Source: Ensifer sesbaniae
Lineage (GTDB): Bacteria > Pseudomonadota > Alphaproteobacteria > Rhizobiales > Rhizobiaceae
DNA length: 64,000 nucleotides
Assembly: GCF_013283665.1 (NCBI RefSeq)
Contig: NZ_JABEKU010000003.1
Span: forward strand, 192,029 to 256,028
Direction of reading: 5' to 3'
The notes under the pieces are model-generated. The model saw nothing but the letters and a program-made list of their open reading frames with translations. It made no database searches and was not told where the DNA came from. Shown here piece by piece: positions 36,444 to 45,970 of the stretch (position 1 is the first letter of the stretch; every line of letters starts with the position of its first letter). Made by a program: the position numbers and the translations under genes.

Positions 36444-37547
36444 ATGACGCAATTGCATCTGTCCGGGTGGAGCGGTCGGGAAGGCATGGAAGAAGGCTAC
36501 AATCCGCACAAGCTTTCGAGTCCCATGCACTATTTCTGGATCATGGTGGTCTTCCTGATCATCGTCGGTTTCGTGGGCGCAATCCTCTTTCGGCAGGCAC
36601 ACAACGCCTTTCTCGCCAATCCCGGGCTCAACGGCTTGATCCTCGGAGTGCTGCTGATCGGCATCCTGCTCGTCTTCAACCATGTGCTCGGCCTGCGGCC
36701 CGAGGTGCGCTGGTTCAATTCCTTCCGCGCCGCCGGCAGTGCCGACAAGGTGGGCCGCGACCCGGTACTGCTGGCGCCGATGCGGGCGCTGATCGGTGCC
36801 CGCCAGACGGCGATCTCGACGACGGCGCTGCGTTCGATTCTGGATTCGATCGCGACCCGCCTCGATGAATCGCGCGATATTTCACGCTACCTGACCGGTC
36901 TTCTCGTGTTTCTCGGTCTGCTCGGCACCTTCTGGGGTCTTTTGGGCACCATCGGTTCGATCAACACGGTCATCCAATCGCTGGATGCCGGTTCGGGCAC
37001 GACCGAAGACATTCTGGCGGCCTTGAAGAGCGGCCTCTCGGCGCCGTTGACCGGCATGGGCACGGCATTCTCGACATCGCTCTTTGGTCTTTCCGGTTCG
37101 CTGATCCTCGGCTTCCTCGACCTGCAGGCCGGCCGCGCCCAGAACCGTTTCTATACCGAGCTTGAAAACTGGCTTTCTTCCGTCACCGACGTCGGCTCCG
37201 AGCTGACGCCGTCGCTCGATGTGCGTTCGGGTGCGCCAGTCGAGGAGTTGAAAAAGCTCACGGATCAGCTGCTCCGCCTCAATCAGGAGGGCGGTTCGAG
37301 CCAGCGCACGACCGCCGCCATGGCAAGCCTTGCCGAGGGTATCCAGGGCCTGGTGAAGAACATGCGCGGCGAGCAGCAGATGCTGCGCGACTGGATCGAA
37401 GCACAGCAGGAAGAGGCCAAGGCGATGCGCAGGACACTCGACAAATTGTCGTCGCGCATCGGTGGCGGCGAGCGGATCACCGTCGCCGGCGAAAGGTCGT
37501 CGTTGTCGGCCAAGCTCGGGCAGCTGGACGAGACCGGAGGAGAATAA
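36444..37547 (+). CDS. MotA/TolQ/ExbB-like proton channel protein
   Basis: A 367-residue inner-membrane protein with about four transmembrane helices (28-50, 58-75, 150-175, 195-220). The MotA/ExbB signature TGLLVFLGLLGTFWGLLGTI is followed by LSAPLTGMGTAFSTSLFGL. A helical, probably coiled-coil cytoplasmic tail runs from 265 to 345. Its partner, an OmpA/MotB-type protein, begins 3 bases after its stop. No flagellar, tol or exb genes are adjacent, so this is a stand-alone proton-driven stator-like pair of unknown load. Confidence 0.88.
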   Translation: MTQLHLSGWSGREGMEEGYNPHKLSSPMHYFWIMVVFLIIVGFVGAILFRQAHNAFLANPGLNGLILGVLLIGILLVFNHVLGLRPEVRWFNSFRAAGSADKVGRDPVLLAPMRALIGARQTAISTTALRSILDSIATRLDESRDISRYLTGLLVFLGLLGTFWGLLGTIGSINTVIQSLDAGSGTTEDILAALKSGLSAPLTGMGTAFSTSLFGLSGSLILGFLDLQAGRAQNRFYTELENWLSSVTDVGSELTPSLDVRSGAPVEELKKLTDQLLRLNQEGGSSQRTTAAMASLAEGIQGLVKNMRGEQQMLRDWIEAQQEEAKAMRRTLDKLSSRIGGGERITVAGERSSLSAKLGQLDETGGE

Positions 37548-37550
37548 TCC

Positions 37551-38582
37551 ATGGCGCTCGCCCGCAAAGGCCGCTCGCAGCGCACGATCGACTATTGGCC
37601 GGGCTTCGTCGATGCGCTGTCGACGCTCCTGCTTTCGATCATGTTCCTGCTCACCGTCTTCGTTCTTGGGCAGTTTCTGCTGAGCCGCGAAATCAGCGGC
37701 AAGGACGAGGTGTTGACGCGGCTGAACAGCCAGATCAACGAGCTCACGCAGCTCCTGGCGCTCGAGAAGAGCGGCAAGCAGGATCTCGAGGATTCGCTCG
37801 CCAACCTCCAGGCGTCGCTGTCCCAGTCGGAAAGCGAGCGTTCGCGGCTCCAGGCGTTGCTCGACCAGGGCGCCGGCAGCAGCGAAGCCGCCAACCAGAA
37901 GATCGGGCGCCTCGGCTCGGAGCTCGAGAACGAGCGCGAGATCAGCGCCCGGGCGATGAGCCAGATCGAACTCCTGAACCAGCAGATCGCGGCGCTGCGC
38001 AACCAGATCGCCGCCATCGAGGATGCGCTCCAGGCATCGGAGGCGAAAGACCAGGCGTCGCAGACGAAGATCGCTGACCTTGGCCGCCGCCTGAACGTGG
38101 CGCTTGCCCAGCGGGTGCAGGAGCTCAACCGCTATCGCTCCGATTTCTTCGGACGCTTGAGGGAGATCCTCTCCGATCGCGAAAACATCCGCATCGTCGG
38201 CGACCGCTTCGTGTTCCAGTCGGAGGTACTGTTCCCATCCGGCGGCAGTGAGCTCAATCCCGAGGGGCAGGCGGAGATGGCGAAACTCGCCTCGGCACTG
38301 CTCGATCTCGCCAAGGAGATTCCGGCGGAGATCAACTGGGTGCTGCGCGTCGACGGCCATACCGACAATGTCCAGCTTTCCGGGGCCGGCCGCTATGCCG
38401 ACAACTGGGAACTTTCCTCGGCGCGCGCGACCTCGGTGGTCAAGTTCCTGATCTCGAAGGGTGTGCCTGCCGATCGCCTGGTTGCCGCCGGTTTCGGCGA
38501 GTATCAGCCGATTGCGCCGGGCGAATCCCCGGAAGCCCGGGCCCAGAACCGCCGCATCGAGCTCAAGCTGACCGAAAAGTAG
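37551..38582 (+). CDS. OmpA/MotB-type peptidoglycan-binding protein
   Basis: A 343-residue protein with one N-terminal transmembrane helix (about 20-45), a long periplasmic coiled coil (about 50-185: repeated LxxLxxE and QIAALRNQIAAIEDAL) and a C-terminal OmpA domain (about 200-343). The OmpA domain has peptidoglycan-binding residues in RVDGHTDN, NWELSSARA and NRRIELKL. It would anchor the upstream MotA/ExbB-like channel to the cell wall. The coiled coil is much longer than in MotB of flagella. Confidence 0.9.
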   Translation: MALARKGRSQRTIDYWPGFVDALSTLLLSIMFLLTVFVLGQFLLSREISGKDEVLTRLNSQINELTQLLALEKSGKQDLEDSLANLQASLSQSESERSRLQALLDQGAGSSEAANQKIGRLGSELENEREISARAMSQIELLNQQIAALRNQIAAIEDALQASEAKDQASQTKIADLGRRLNVALAQRVQELNRYRSDFFGRLREILSDRENIRIVGDRFVFQSEVLFPSGGSELNPEGQAEMAKLASALLDLAKEIPAEINWVLRVDGHTDNVQLSGAGRYADNWELSSARATSVVKFLISKGVPADRLVAAGFGEYQPIAPGESPEARAQNRRIELKLTEK

Positions 38583-38745
38583 GCCGCGGTCCCGAACGTA
38601 CCGCGCGCGACATCCGACTCTTGAATTGACCTTGACGTACGCGTAACAGTTGCTGCAGCCATGGATATGGCGAGGGCGACTCCATAGCGTCGTGTTTTTT
38701 AAGATACGCGAAAGTCGCCGTATGGGATGCAGGGGAGGGCATTTC

Positions 38746-40392
38746 ATGGATTGCGATGTATTGGTCATCGGCGTTGGGCTTGCCGGCTTGGTCGCCGCTT
38801 CGGAGGCGGCCGCCCTCGGGCGCAAGGTCATCGTTCTCGATCAGGAAGGCGAACAGAACCTTGGCGGCCAGGCTTTCTGGTCGCTCGGCGGCCTGTTCTT
38901 CGTCGATAGCCCCGAGCAGCGGCGCATGGGCATTTGCGACTCGCGCGAGCTTGCCTGGCAGGACTGGATGGGGTCTTCGCAGTTCGACCGTCCGGAGGAC
39001 CATTGGCCGCGGCGTTGGGCGGAAGCCTATCTCGATTTTGCCGCTGGCGAAAAGCGCCGCTGGCTGCATTCCCTCGGCATGCGCTGGTTTCCGGTCGTCG
39101 GCTGGGCCGAGCGCGGTGGTGGGCTTGCCCATGGCCACGGCAACTCGGTGCCTCGTTTCCACGTCACCTGGGGCACCGGACCGGCGGTGCTCGAACCCTT
39201 CATCCGCCTGACGCGGGAGGCGGAAAGCCGCGGTCTCGTGCGCTTCCGGTTCCGCCATAGGGTTGACGAACTCATGACCTCGAACGGCCGCGTGACGGGT
39301 GCCCGCGGGGCACTGCTGAAGGAGGATCCGGTCGCACGGGGTGAGCGCAGCTCGCGCGACGTCGCCGGCGATTTCGAGATATCGGCGGGCGCGGTCGTCG
39401 TCACTTCGGGCGGCATTGGCGGCAACCACGATCTCGTCCGGCGCAGCTGGCCGCGCAAGCGGCTTGGCCAGCCACCGGCAACGATGGTTTCGGGCGTGCC
39501 GCACCACGTCGACGGCCGCATGCTGGAGATTGCCAGCCGGGCGCGCGGCTCGGTCATCAACTCGGATCGCATGTGGCACTATACCGAGGGGCTCAGGAAC
39601 TTCGACCCGATCTGGCCGGATCATGGCATCCGCATCCTGCCTGGGCCCTCGTCCTTCTGGTGCGATGCAGACGGCAACCGCTTTTCCGCTCCGGCGATGC
39701 CGGGTTTCGATACGCTCGGGACCCTGCAGGCGATCCGCGACAGCGGCCACGACTATAGCTGGTTCATCCTGACGCGGGCGATCATCAAGAAGGAGTTTGC
39801 GCTTTCCGGTTCGGAGCAGAACCCGGACCTGACCGGCAAGAATATCACGCTGCTCCTGAAGCGGCTCGGCAAGAACCCACCCGGGCCGGTCCAGGCTTTC
39901 ATGGACAGGGGCGAGGATTTCATCGTCCGGGACCGGCTCGAAGACCTGGTGCCGGCGATGAACGCGCTGACGGGCGAGAACCGGCTGTCGCCCGATCACC
40001 TTCGCCAACAGATCGAGGCGCGCGATCGCGAAATCACCAACCCCTTCTCCAAGGATGCCCAGGTCACCGCGATCCGCGGCGCCCGCGCCTATCGCGGTGA
40101 TCGGCTGCTGCGCACCGCCAAGCCGCACCGGCTGCTCGATCCGAAAGCAGGGCCGCTGATCGCCGTCCGCCTGCACATCCTGACGCGCAAGACGCTTGGC
40201 GGTTTGCAGACCGACCTCTCGGGTCGAGTGCTGGAACAATCGGGCGAGCCGGTGCCAGGTCTCTACGCCGCCGGCGAGGTCGCCGGTTTCGGCGGTGGCG
40301 GCATGCATGGCTACAACGCGCTCGAGGGCACCTTCCTCGGCGGCTGCATCTTTTCCGGCCGAGTGGCGGGGCGCGGGGCCGCGGGCGTATGA
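38746..40392 (+). CDS. FAD-binding dehydrogenase (KstD/fumarate-reductase-like flavoprotein)
   Basis: A 548-residue FAD enzyme. The Rossmann loop MDCDVLVIGVGLAGLVAASEAA lies at the very start, and GGQAFWSLGGLFF, VVTSGGIGGNHDLVRR and the C-terminal YAAGEVAGFGGGGMHGYNALEGTFLGGCIFSG are typical of the fumarate-reductase/3-ketosteroid-dehydrogenase superfamily. The substrate is unknown. ATG 38746 follows GGGGAGGG; an upstream ATG at 38650 is open but unsupported. Confidence 0.88.
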   Translation: MDCDVLVIGVGLAGLVAASEAAALGRKVIVLDQEGEQNLGGQAFWSLGGLFFVDSPEQRRMGICDSRELAWQDWMGSSQFDRPEDHWPRRWAEAYLDFAAGEKRRWLHSLGMRWFPVVGWAERGGGLAHGHGNSVPRFHVTWGTGPAVLEPFIRLTREAESRGLVRFRFRHRVDELMTSNGRVTGARGALLKEDPVARGERSSRDVAGDFEISAGAVVVTSGGIGGNHDLVRRSWPRKRLGQPPATMVSGVPHHVDGRMLEIASRARGSVINSDRMWHYTEGLRNFDPIWPDHGIRILPGPSSFWCDADGNRFSAPAMPGFDTLGTLQAIRDSGHDYSWFILTRAIIKKEFALSGSEQNPDLTGKNITLLLKRLGKNPPGPVQAFMDRGEDFIVRDRLEDLVPAMNALTGENRLSPDHLRQQIEARDREITNPFSKDAQVTAIRGARAYRGDRLLRTAKPHRLLDPKAGPLIAVRLHILTRKTLGGLQTDLSGRVLEQSGEPVPGLYAAGEVAGFGGGGMHGYNALEGTFLGGCIFSGRVAGRGAAGV

Positions 40393-40418
40393 TTGCCGCG
40401 TACTCGTAGCTGCCCTCT

Positions 40419-40437
40419 CCTCGGGTTCAACCCGAGG
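40419..40437 (+). terminator. Hairpin after the FAD dehydrogenase gene
   Basis: A perfect stem CCTCGGGTT / AACCCGAGG lies 27 bases after the stop codon. No T-run follows, so termination is uncertain. Confidence 0.5.
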
Positions 40438-40555
40438 ACTAGCCTTCTACATCCTCACTCGCAATCGCCGCCGAGGCGGGGTTGTAACCAGGTTCACGCA
40501 AATCGAGCGAGGCCGTATGCGCATGGAATATGGGCACAGGGCGTGCCGCCGGTGT

Positions 40556-40603
40556 CCTTCTCCCCGCGGGCGGGGAGAAGGTGGCGGCAGCCGGTTGAGG
40601 GGC
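40556..40603. repeat. Short palindromic (REP-like) element
   Basis: A perfect 12-bp inverted repeat CCTTCTCCCCGC / GCGGGGAGAAGG with a 2-base loop is followed by TGGCGGCAGCCGGTTGAGGG. This hairpin-plus-tail is a common dispersed repeat of rhizobial genomes. It lies between convergent genes. Confidence 0.75.
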
Positions 40604-40631
40604 GGGCCTCACCGAGCCGGTCAGGTGAGCG

Positions 40632-41624
40632 TCAATCCATCTGCACGTTCGCGTCGCGCACGACCGGCGTCCACTTTGCCAATTCAGCGCTCACATGGGC
40701 GGCGAGTTCCGCAGGGGTCGAGCCGACGATCTTGGCGCTGAACTCCTTCATGCGCTCGATGACGGCGGGATCCTTCATGGCCTTGTTTGCTGCTTCGTTG
40801 AGGCGAGCGACCACCGGTTGCGGCGTGTTCGCCGGGGCGAAGAGCGCGTTCCAGGTATAGGTCTCGTAGCCCGGGATACCGGATTCAGCGACCGTCGGGA
40901 CATCGGGGAAGGAGGGCGCGCGCTCCGCCGTGGTCACGGCAAGTGCCCGCAGCGTTCCGGCCTTGATGTGGCTGGAGGAGGAAGGGAGATTGTCGAACAT
41001 GATCGGCACCTGGTTGCCGATGACGTCGTTCAGCGCCGGGCCGGCGCCCTTGTAGGGGATGTGTTGCATGCTGACGCCGGCCATTTTCTTGAAGAGTTCG
41101 CCGGAAAGATGCAGCGGCGTGCCGTTGCCGGAGGAGGCATAGCTGTATTCGTCGGGCTTGGCCTTAAGCAGCGCCAGCAGTTCCTCGACGTTCTTGGCGG
41201 GAAGCTCGGGATTGACGACCAGCACGTTGGGCACGATGACCAGCAGCGAGATCGGCGCGAAGTCCTTTTCCGGATCGTAGGGCTTGGTCTTCAGGATCAG
41301 CGGGTTGAGCGCGTGGGTGGCGACGGTTCCCATCAGGATCGTGTAGCCGTCCGGATCGGCGCGCGCGACATTGGCGGCGCCGAGATTGCCGCCGGCGCCG
41401 GCGACGTTCTGGACGATCACCTGTTCGCCGAGGTCTTCTGACATTTTCTGCGCGACGATGCGGGCGACCACGTCGGTCGAGCCGCCGGCGGCGAAGGGAA
41501 CGACCATGGTTATCGGCCGGTCAGGGAAGCCCTGGGCGAGGGCCGAAGTGCCAAAGGGCAGCGCCGATAGCGCCATCAGGCCCAGCGTCAGCGTTGCGCG
41601 CCGGGTCAGTTGCGAAAATGCCAT
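40632..41624 (-). CDS. Bug/TctC-type tripartite tricarboxylate transporter binding protein
   Basis: A 330-residue periplasmic binding protein with a twin-arginine-like signal peptide (LTRRATLTLG, cleavage after ALAQ). The Bug-family signature FPDRPITMVVPFAAGGSTDVVAR follows, with NVAGAGGNLG and PYKGAGPALNDVIG. It would capture a carboxylate for a TctAB transporter. No tctA or tctB is in the window, so it is an orphan. GGGAGGAAA precedes the ATG at 41624. Confidence 0.9.
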   Translation of the reverse strand: MAFSQLTRRATLTLGLMALSALPFGTSALAQGFPDRPITMVVPFAAGGSTDVVARIVAQKMSEDLGEQVIVQNVAGAGGNLGAANVARADPDGYTILMGTVATHALNPLILKTKPYDPEKDFAPISLLVIVPNVLVVNPELPAKNVEELLALLKAKPDEYSYASSGNGTPLHLSGELFKKMAGVSMQHIPYKGAGPALNDVIGNQVPIMFDNLPSSSSHIKAGTLRALAVTTAERAPSFPDVPTVAESGIPGYETYTWNALFAPANTPQPVVARLNEAANKAMKDPAVIERMKEFSAKIVGSTPAELAAHVSAELAKWTPVVRDANVQMD

Positions 41625-41758
41625 GCGAATTTCCTCCCGATCATGTCTGCGAACCGCAGAGAACGGCCTCTGGCAGGCCGGCCCCATAACAATAGGGCTT
41701 GCTTCTCAGCCGGCAACCGCCAGGTGTGAAATCAGGAGGAGCGAGCCGCCGCAGCAGC

Positions 41759-43561
41759 TCAGTTTTTCGTGGCGACGAACAGGGCCTCGGCGCCATGGTC
41801 GAACTGCAGCCGCGCGAGCTTGGCGTAGAGGCCACCCTGGCGGATGAGGGAAACGTGCGTTCCTTCCTCGACAATCCGGCCATGATCCATGACCAGGATG
41901 CGGTCTGCCTTCAGCACGGTCGCGAGTCGATGGGCGATAATGATCGTCGTGCGCTCGCGCAGCAGGCCATCGAGGGCTTTCTGCACCAGCGTCTCGCTTT
42001 CGGCGTCGAGAGCCGAGGTGGCCTCGTCGAGGAGCAGGATAGGTGCGTTCTTGAGGATGGCGCGGGCAATCGCGATACGCTGGCGCTGGCCGCCGGAAAG
42101 CGTGATGCCGCGTTCTCCGACGAGCGTGTCGTAGCCGTTGTCGAGCCGGCCGATGAATTCGTCCGCCTGCGCGGCGACGGCCGCAGCGCATACTGCCTCG
42201 CGGGTCGCGCCGGGGACACCGAAGGCGATGTTGTCATGAACCGAGGAGGCGAAGATCGTGACGTCCTGCGGCACGATCGCCAGCCGATCGCGCAGTTCTT
42301 TCGGGTCGACCGTACGGACGTCGAGGCCGTCGACCATCACCGCACCCTTGGCGGGATCGTAGAAGCGCAGGATCATGGAGAAGACCGTGCTCTTGCCGGC
42401 ACCGGAAGGACCGACAATGGCGACGGTCTCGCCCGGCTTGATCGTGAAGCTGAGGCCGTTCAGGCTCTTGTAGTCGGGACGTGCCGGATAGGCGAAATAG
42501 ACGTCGTCGAAGGCGATGGCGCCGGAGGCCGGCACGGACATGGCGACGGGGTTTGCCGGTGCCTGGATCTCGGGGATCGCGGATAGCAGTTCGTTGAGCC
42601 GCTCGGCGGCCCCGGCGGCCTGCGAGAGTTCGCCCCAGACTTCCGACAGCGAACCGAGGCTGCCTGCGGCAAAGACCGAGTAGAGCAGGAACTGGCTGAG
42701 CGTGCCGGCGGAAAGGTTGCCCGAAAGCACGTCATGCGCGCCGAACCAGAGCACCGCGACGACGCTGCCGAAGACCATGGTGATGGCGAAGGCGGTGAGC
42801 ACCGAGCGTGCCTTGATGGCGGCGCGCGCAGCGCCATAGGCATCCTCGACAGCGCTGGCGAAGCGGTTGTTGGCGAGCGCCTCGCCATTGAAGGCCTGCA
42901 CCGTGCGTGATGCGGCAATCGCCTCGCCGGCATAGGCCGACGCGGTGGCAAGCGTATCCTGCGCCTCACGCGAGCGGCGGCGGACGGAGCGGCCGAAGCC
43001 GACGAGAGGGAAGACGATGATCGGGATCGCGATCAGCACCAGGCTCGAAAGCTTCGGGCTGGTATAGACCATCATGCCGATGGCACCGAGACACAGGATC
43101 AGGTTGCGCAGCGCGACCGAAGCGGTGGCGCCGACGGCGGACTTGACCTGGGTCGTGTCGGCCGTCAGCCGCGAGACGATCTCGCCGGACTGGTTGACGT
43201 CGAAGAAGGAAGCGGAAAGCCGGGTGACGCGATCGAAGACATTGCGCCTGAGGTCGGCAACGATGCGCTCACCCAGCGTGATGACGAAATAGTAGCGCGC
43301 AGCGCTGGCCAGCGCGAGCACGACCGCGAGCATCATCAGCATCGAGAAGTAGGTATTGATGAAACCGGAATCGGAACTGGAAAAGCCGTGGTCGACCATC
43401 CGCCGGACGGCCAGAGGCAGCGCCAGCGTCGTGACCGCGGCCAGGATCAGAGAGATGCCTGCGCCGACGACCAGATGGCGGTAGCGGGCGAGGTAAGGCA
43501 GAAGCGTGGCGAGAGGGCGGATGGATTTGCGCGCTGGCGCCTGGATTTCTCGTTCGGACAC
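41759..43561 (-). CDS. ABC transporter, fused permease and ATPase (MsbA/LmrA-like exporter)
   Basis: A half-transporter of about 600 residues: six transmembrane helices in the first 320 residues, then a nucleotide-binding domain with Walker A GPSGAGKST, signature LSGGQRQRIAIARA and Walker B ILLLDEATSALD. It would work as a homodimer exporting lipids or drugs. GTG at 43561 is preferred (GGGGG five bases upstream); ATG at 43603 with GGAAG, or 43621, are alternatives adding 14-20 residues. Confidence 0.9.
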   Translation of the reverse strand: MSEREIQAPARKSIRPLATLLPYLARYRHLVVGAGISLILAAVTTLALPLAVRRMVDHGFSSSDSGFINTYFSMLMMLAVVLALASAARYYFVITLGERIVADLRRNVFDRVTRLSASFFDVNQSGEIVSRLTADTTQVKSAVGATASVALRNLILCLGAIGMMVYTSPKLSSLVLIAIPIIVFPLVGFGRSVRRRSREAQDTLATASAYAGEAIAASRTVQAFNGEALANNRFASAVEDAYGAARAAIKARSVLTAFAITMVFGSVVAVLWFGAHDVLSGNLSAGTLSQFLLYSVFAAGSLGSLSEVWGELSQAAGAAERLNELLSAIPEIQAPANPVAMSVPASGAIAFDDVYFAYPARPDYKSLNGLSFTIKPGETVAIVGPSGAGKSTVFSMILRFYDPAKGAVMVDGLDVRTVDPKELRDRLAIVPQDVTIFASSVHDNIAFGVPGATREAVCAAAVAAQADEFIGRLDNGYDTLVGERGITLSGGQRQRIAIARAILKNAPILLLDEATSALDAESETLVQKALDGLLRERTTIIIAHRLATVLKADRILVMDHGRIVEEGTHVSLIRQGGLYAKLARLQFDHGAEALFVATKN

Positions 43562-43769
43562 TTGACCCCCGTTCGCCAACCACGGAGGAAAGGGTTTGCC
43601 CATGAGTCTTCCGCGCGGCACTTGTTATCCCGCAGACCTTGATGTATAGGCACGGCATCGAATTGGGAAGCCGTGGCCCTTCAGCCGGTCCGCGGCTTCA
43701 TTTACGTGTTCGGTCTCGAAGTCGCAATGCCTTGCGACAATTGGACCCTGGAACTCTAGGAAGATCGTT

Positions 43770-43991
43770 ATGAAGGCAGACATCCATCCCGACTACCACA
43801 TGATCAAGGTGGTCATGACTGACGGCACCGAATACGAAACCCGCTCGACCTGGGGTTCTGAAGGCGCCACCATGAACCTGGAAATCGACCCGAAGTCGCA
43901 CCCGGCTTGGACGGGCGGCAACCAGCAGCTCATGGACCGCGGCGGCCGCGTCTCCAAGTTCAAGAAGCGCTTCGAAGGCCTCGGCCTCTAA
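43770..43991 (+). CDS. rpmE: 50S ribosomal protein L31
   Basis: A 73-residue protein starting [19 protein letters not shown] and ending KKRFEGLGL. It is the zinc-free form, lacking the CxxC pairs. AGGAAG precedes the start and a strong terminator follows. Confidence 0.96.
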   Translation: MKADIHPDYHMIKVVMTDGTEYETRSTWGSEGATMNLEIDPKSHPAWTGGNQQLMDRGGRVSKFKKRFEGLGL

Positions 43992-44015
43992 TCGAACGCC
44001 TCTTCGGCATTCTCG

Positions 44016-44042
44016 AAGCCCGGCCATCGCGCCGGGCTTTTT
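44016..44042 (+). terminator. Intrinsic terminator of rpmE
   Basis: A 9-bp stem AAGCCCGGC / GCCGGGCTT is followed by TTT, 24 bases after the stop codon. Confidence 0.92.
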
Positions 44043-44075
44043 GCTGGCCGATCGAGAGGCGGCCGGGCTTGTGTG

Positions 44076-45596
44076 TCATTCGGGAAGCCCGGCCTTGCGA
44101 AAGCCATCGACGAAATGCGCGAGCATCGCGTCGTCACGGAACGGCTCGGTCGCGGCCCAGTGGCGGATCGTAAAACCCGGGTTGGCCACGAGAAACAGCT
44201 CCACTTCCGTGCGCGCCTCGTCGAGGCGGCCGAGCTGGGCGAGGCTTGCCGCCAGGAACCGGCGTGAACTCGTGCGATAGGTCTCGTCGCTCCGCAGCGT
44301 ATCGATGGCGGCTGCATAGTCGCCGGCCGCATATTGCGCCTGGCCGAGCGCCAGATAGTACCAGCTTGCGGGAAACGGGTTCAGTCGGAACGCCTTGCGG
44401 ATATGCTCGAGGCCTTCCTCGACCCGCCCGGCGAGAACCTCGATGTCGGACAACGCCGCCCAGGTGTCCGCCTCGTTCGGATCGAGTTCGATCGCCTTGG
44501 CGAATTCCGCATCCGCCTCGGTGAAGCTGTGCTCATAGGCGAGCAGATAGGCCAGGATCCAGCGGCTGCCGGCATCGGCTGGATCGATCGTAACGGCTTT
44601 GCGCGCCAGCTCCAGGGCAAGGCCGCGGGCGGCCTCCGTCGGTCCGCCGGAGTGCACCCATCCCATCCAGTGGTTCATGGCCAGCCAGCGATAGGCCTCT
44701 GCGTAATCGGGGTCGAGCGAAACCGCGCGCGTCAGCATCAGGTGCGCTTCCTGCGCCGCCTGTGGCGTATCATCCATCAGCCTGCGGGCTCGCACACAGA
44801 GATCGTAGGCATCGATGTTGCCGGGGCGCTTGCGTGGCCGCGGCGGTGGCCGCAATTGCCCGAGCAGGGCTTCCACGATCTTGCCGGTGACCTCATCCTG
44901 AACGGCGAAGATGTCTTCCAGTTCGCGATCGAAGCGTTCCGCCCAGAGATGGTCGCCGCTCAGTGTGTCGACCAGTTGGGCATTGATGCGCACGCGTCCC
45001 GCCGTGCGCCTGGCGCTGCCTTCCAGCAGGTAACACACGCCAAGGTCATCCGCGATCGCGCGCACGTCTACGGCCTTGCCCTTGTAGACAAAGGACGAGT
45101 TGCGGGCGATGACGAACAGGCCGGGAATTCTGGACAGGTCGGTGATCAGGTCCTCGGTCAACCCATCCGTGAAGGGCTCCTGCTCCGGATCGTTGCTGAC
45201 GTTGACGAAGGGTAGAACGGCGATCGATGGTTTGTCCGGCAGGGGCAGCGGGCGCCGCTTTGCCGCACCGAGCTTCCTCGCGCTCCCGCTGAAGCGATAG
45301 CCGACGCGCGGGACCGTCGAGATCCATTCGCCGCCGTCGGCGGCAGGGCCAAGCAACTTCCTGAGCTGCGCGATCTGGACGGTGAGATTGCCTTCCTCGA
45401 CGGCCGTTCCCGGCCACGCCGCGTCCATCAGTTCGGCCTTCCCCAGGACTTCGCCGGGCCGACCGACGAGCGCCGCAAGCAGCTTTAGTCCGCGATAGCC
45501 GATGGCAACAGGGTCATCGTCCCGGAGGAGCGTTCCCGCACCCGGATCAAGCACGAAGGGGCCAAAGGCAAAGCGCGTTTCCTGCATGGGGCGCAT
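44076..45596 (-). CDS. Winged-helix regulator with TolB-like and TPR domains (CadC-like)
   Basis: A 506-residue protein. Residues 1-105 form an OmpR/PhoB-type winged helix (VEEGNLTVQIAQLRKLLG, WISTVPRVGYRF). Residues 120-255 form the TolB-like module often fused to cyclases and regulators (IAVLPFVNVSNDPEQEPFTDGLTEDLITDLS, HLWAERFDRELEDIFAVQDEV). Residues 260-500 hold TPR repeats. No transmembrane helix is visible, unlike classical CadC. The target genes are unknown. The same TolB-TPR module is found in the cyclase at 50151-52088. Confidence 0.88.
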   Translation of the reverse strand: MRPMQETRFAFGPFVLDPGAGTLLRDDDPVAIGYRGLKLLAALVGRPGEVLGKAELMDAAWPGTAVEEGNLTVQIAQLRKLLGPAADGGEWISTVPRVGYRFSGSARKLGAAKRRPLPLPDKPSIAVLPFVNVSNDPEQEPFTDGLTEDLITDLSRIPGLFVIARNSSFVYKGKAVDVRAIADDLGVCYLLEGSARRTAGRVRINAQLVDTLSGDHLWAERFDRELEDIFAVQDEVTGKIVEALLGQLRPPPRPRKRPGNIDAYDLCVRARRLMDDTPQAAQEAHLMLTRAVSLDPDYAEAYRWLAMNHWMGWVHSGGPTEAARGLALELARKAVTIDPADAGSRWILAYLLAYEHSFTEADAEFAKAIELDPNEADTWAALSDIEVLAGRVEEGLEHIRKAFRLNPFPASWYYLALGQAQYAAGDYAAAIDTLRSDETYRTSSRRFLAASLAQLGRLDEARTEVELFLVANPGFTIRHWAATEPFRDDAMLAHFVDGFRKAGLPE

Positions 45597-45704
45597 CTAT
45601 AATTCGTTTGGAAGTTTTTGAGAACTTTTTGGACGCGCTTAATTACGCCCCGGTTCGGCTCCTGCAGAATTCCTCCGTCTTTCGGGCTGACGATGGAGGC
45701 TGCC

Positions 45705-45959
45705 ATGAACCATGTTCCCATTCCCGTATCCCGGCAGCGGGTGGTGCGACCGGCCGTACCCGCGCGGGAGGAAAACCGGTTGCGCTGGCATACCAACTTC
45801 GTGGCGCTCAGACGCATTGTCGCGACCTGGGAGAAGCGGGCTCGCTTCCGCCGCGACCTCGAACAGGTTTCGAGGAACGACCCGCATCTGATCGACGATA
45901 TCGGCCTGACAAGACGGCAGGTCGAGATCGAAATCGCCAAACATTTCTGGCAAGCCTGA
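45705..45959 (+). CDS. DUF1127 family small protein
   Basis: An 84-residue basic protein whose C-terminal half (WEKRARFRRDLEQVSRNDPHLIDDIGLTRRQVEIEIAKHFW) is the DUF1127 helix pair. Some DUF1127 proteins of alphaproteobacteria affect RNA and nutrient metabolism. GGAGG precedes the ATG. The MFS gene starts 12 bases after the stop, so the two probably share a transcript. Confidence 0.88.
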   Translation: MNHVPIPVSRQRVVRPAVPAREENRLRWHTNFVALRRIVATWEKRARFRRDLEQVSRNDPHLIDDIGLTRRQVEIEIAKHFWQA

Positions 45960-45970
45960 GGCGTGCCGGA

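Noticed and set aside
36444-38582. A Zorya-type anti-phage system based on the MotA/MotB-like pair
   Set aside because: No ZorC/ZorD or ZorE gene follows; the neighbours are a phosphatase and an FAD dehydrogenase, and the region shows no sign of a defence island.
36882-38831. A 649-codon minus-strand frame opposite the MotA/OmpA pair
   Set aside because: Antisense shadow of two genes with clear membrane and OmpA signatures.
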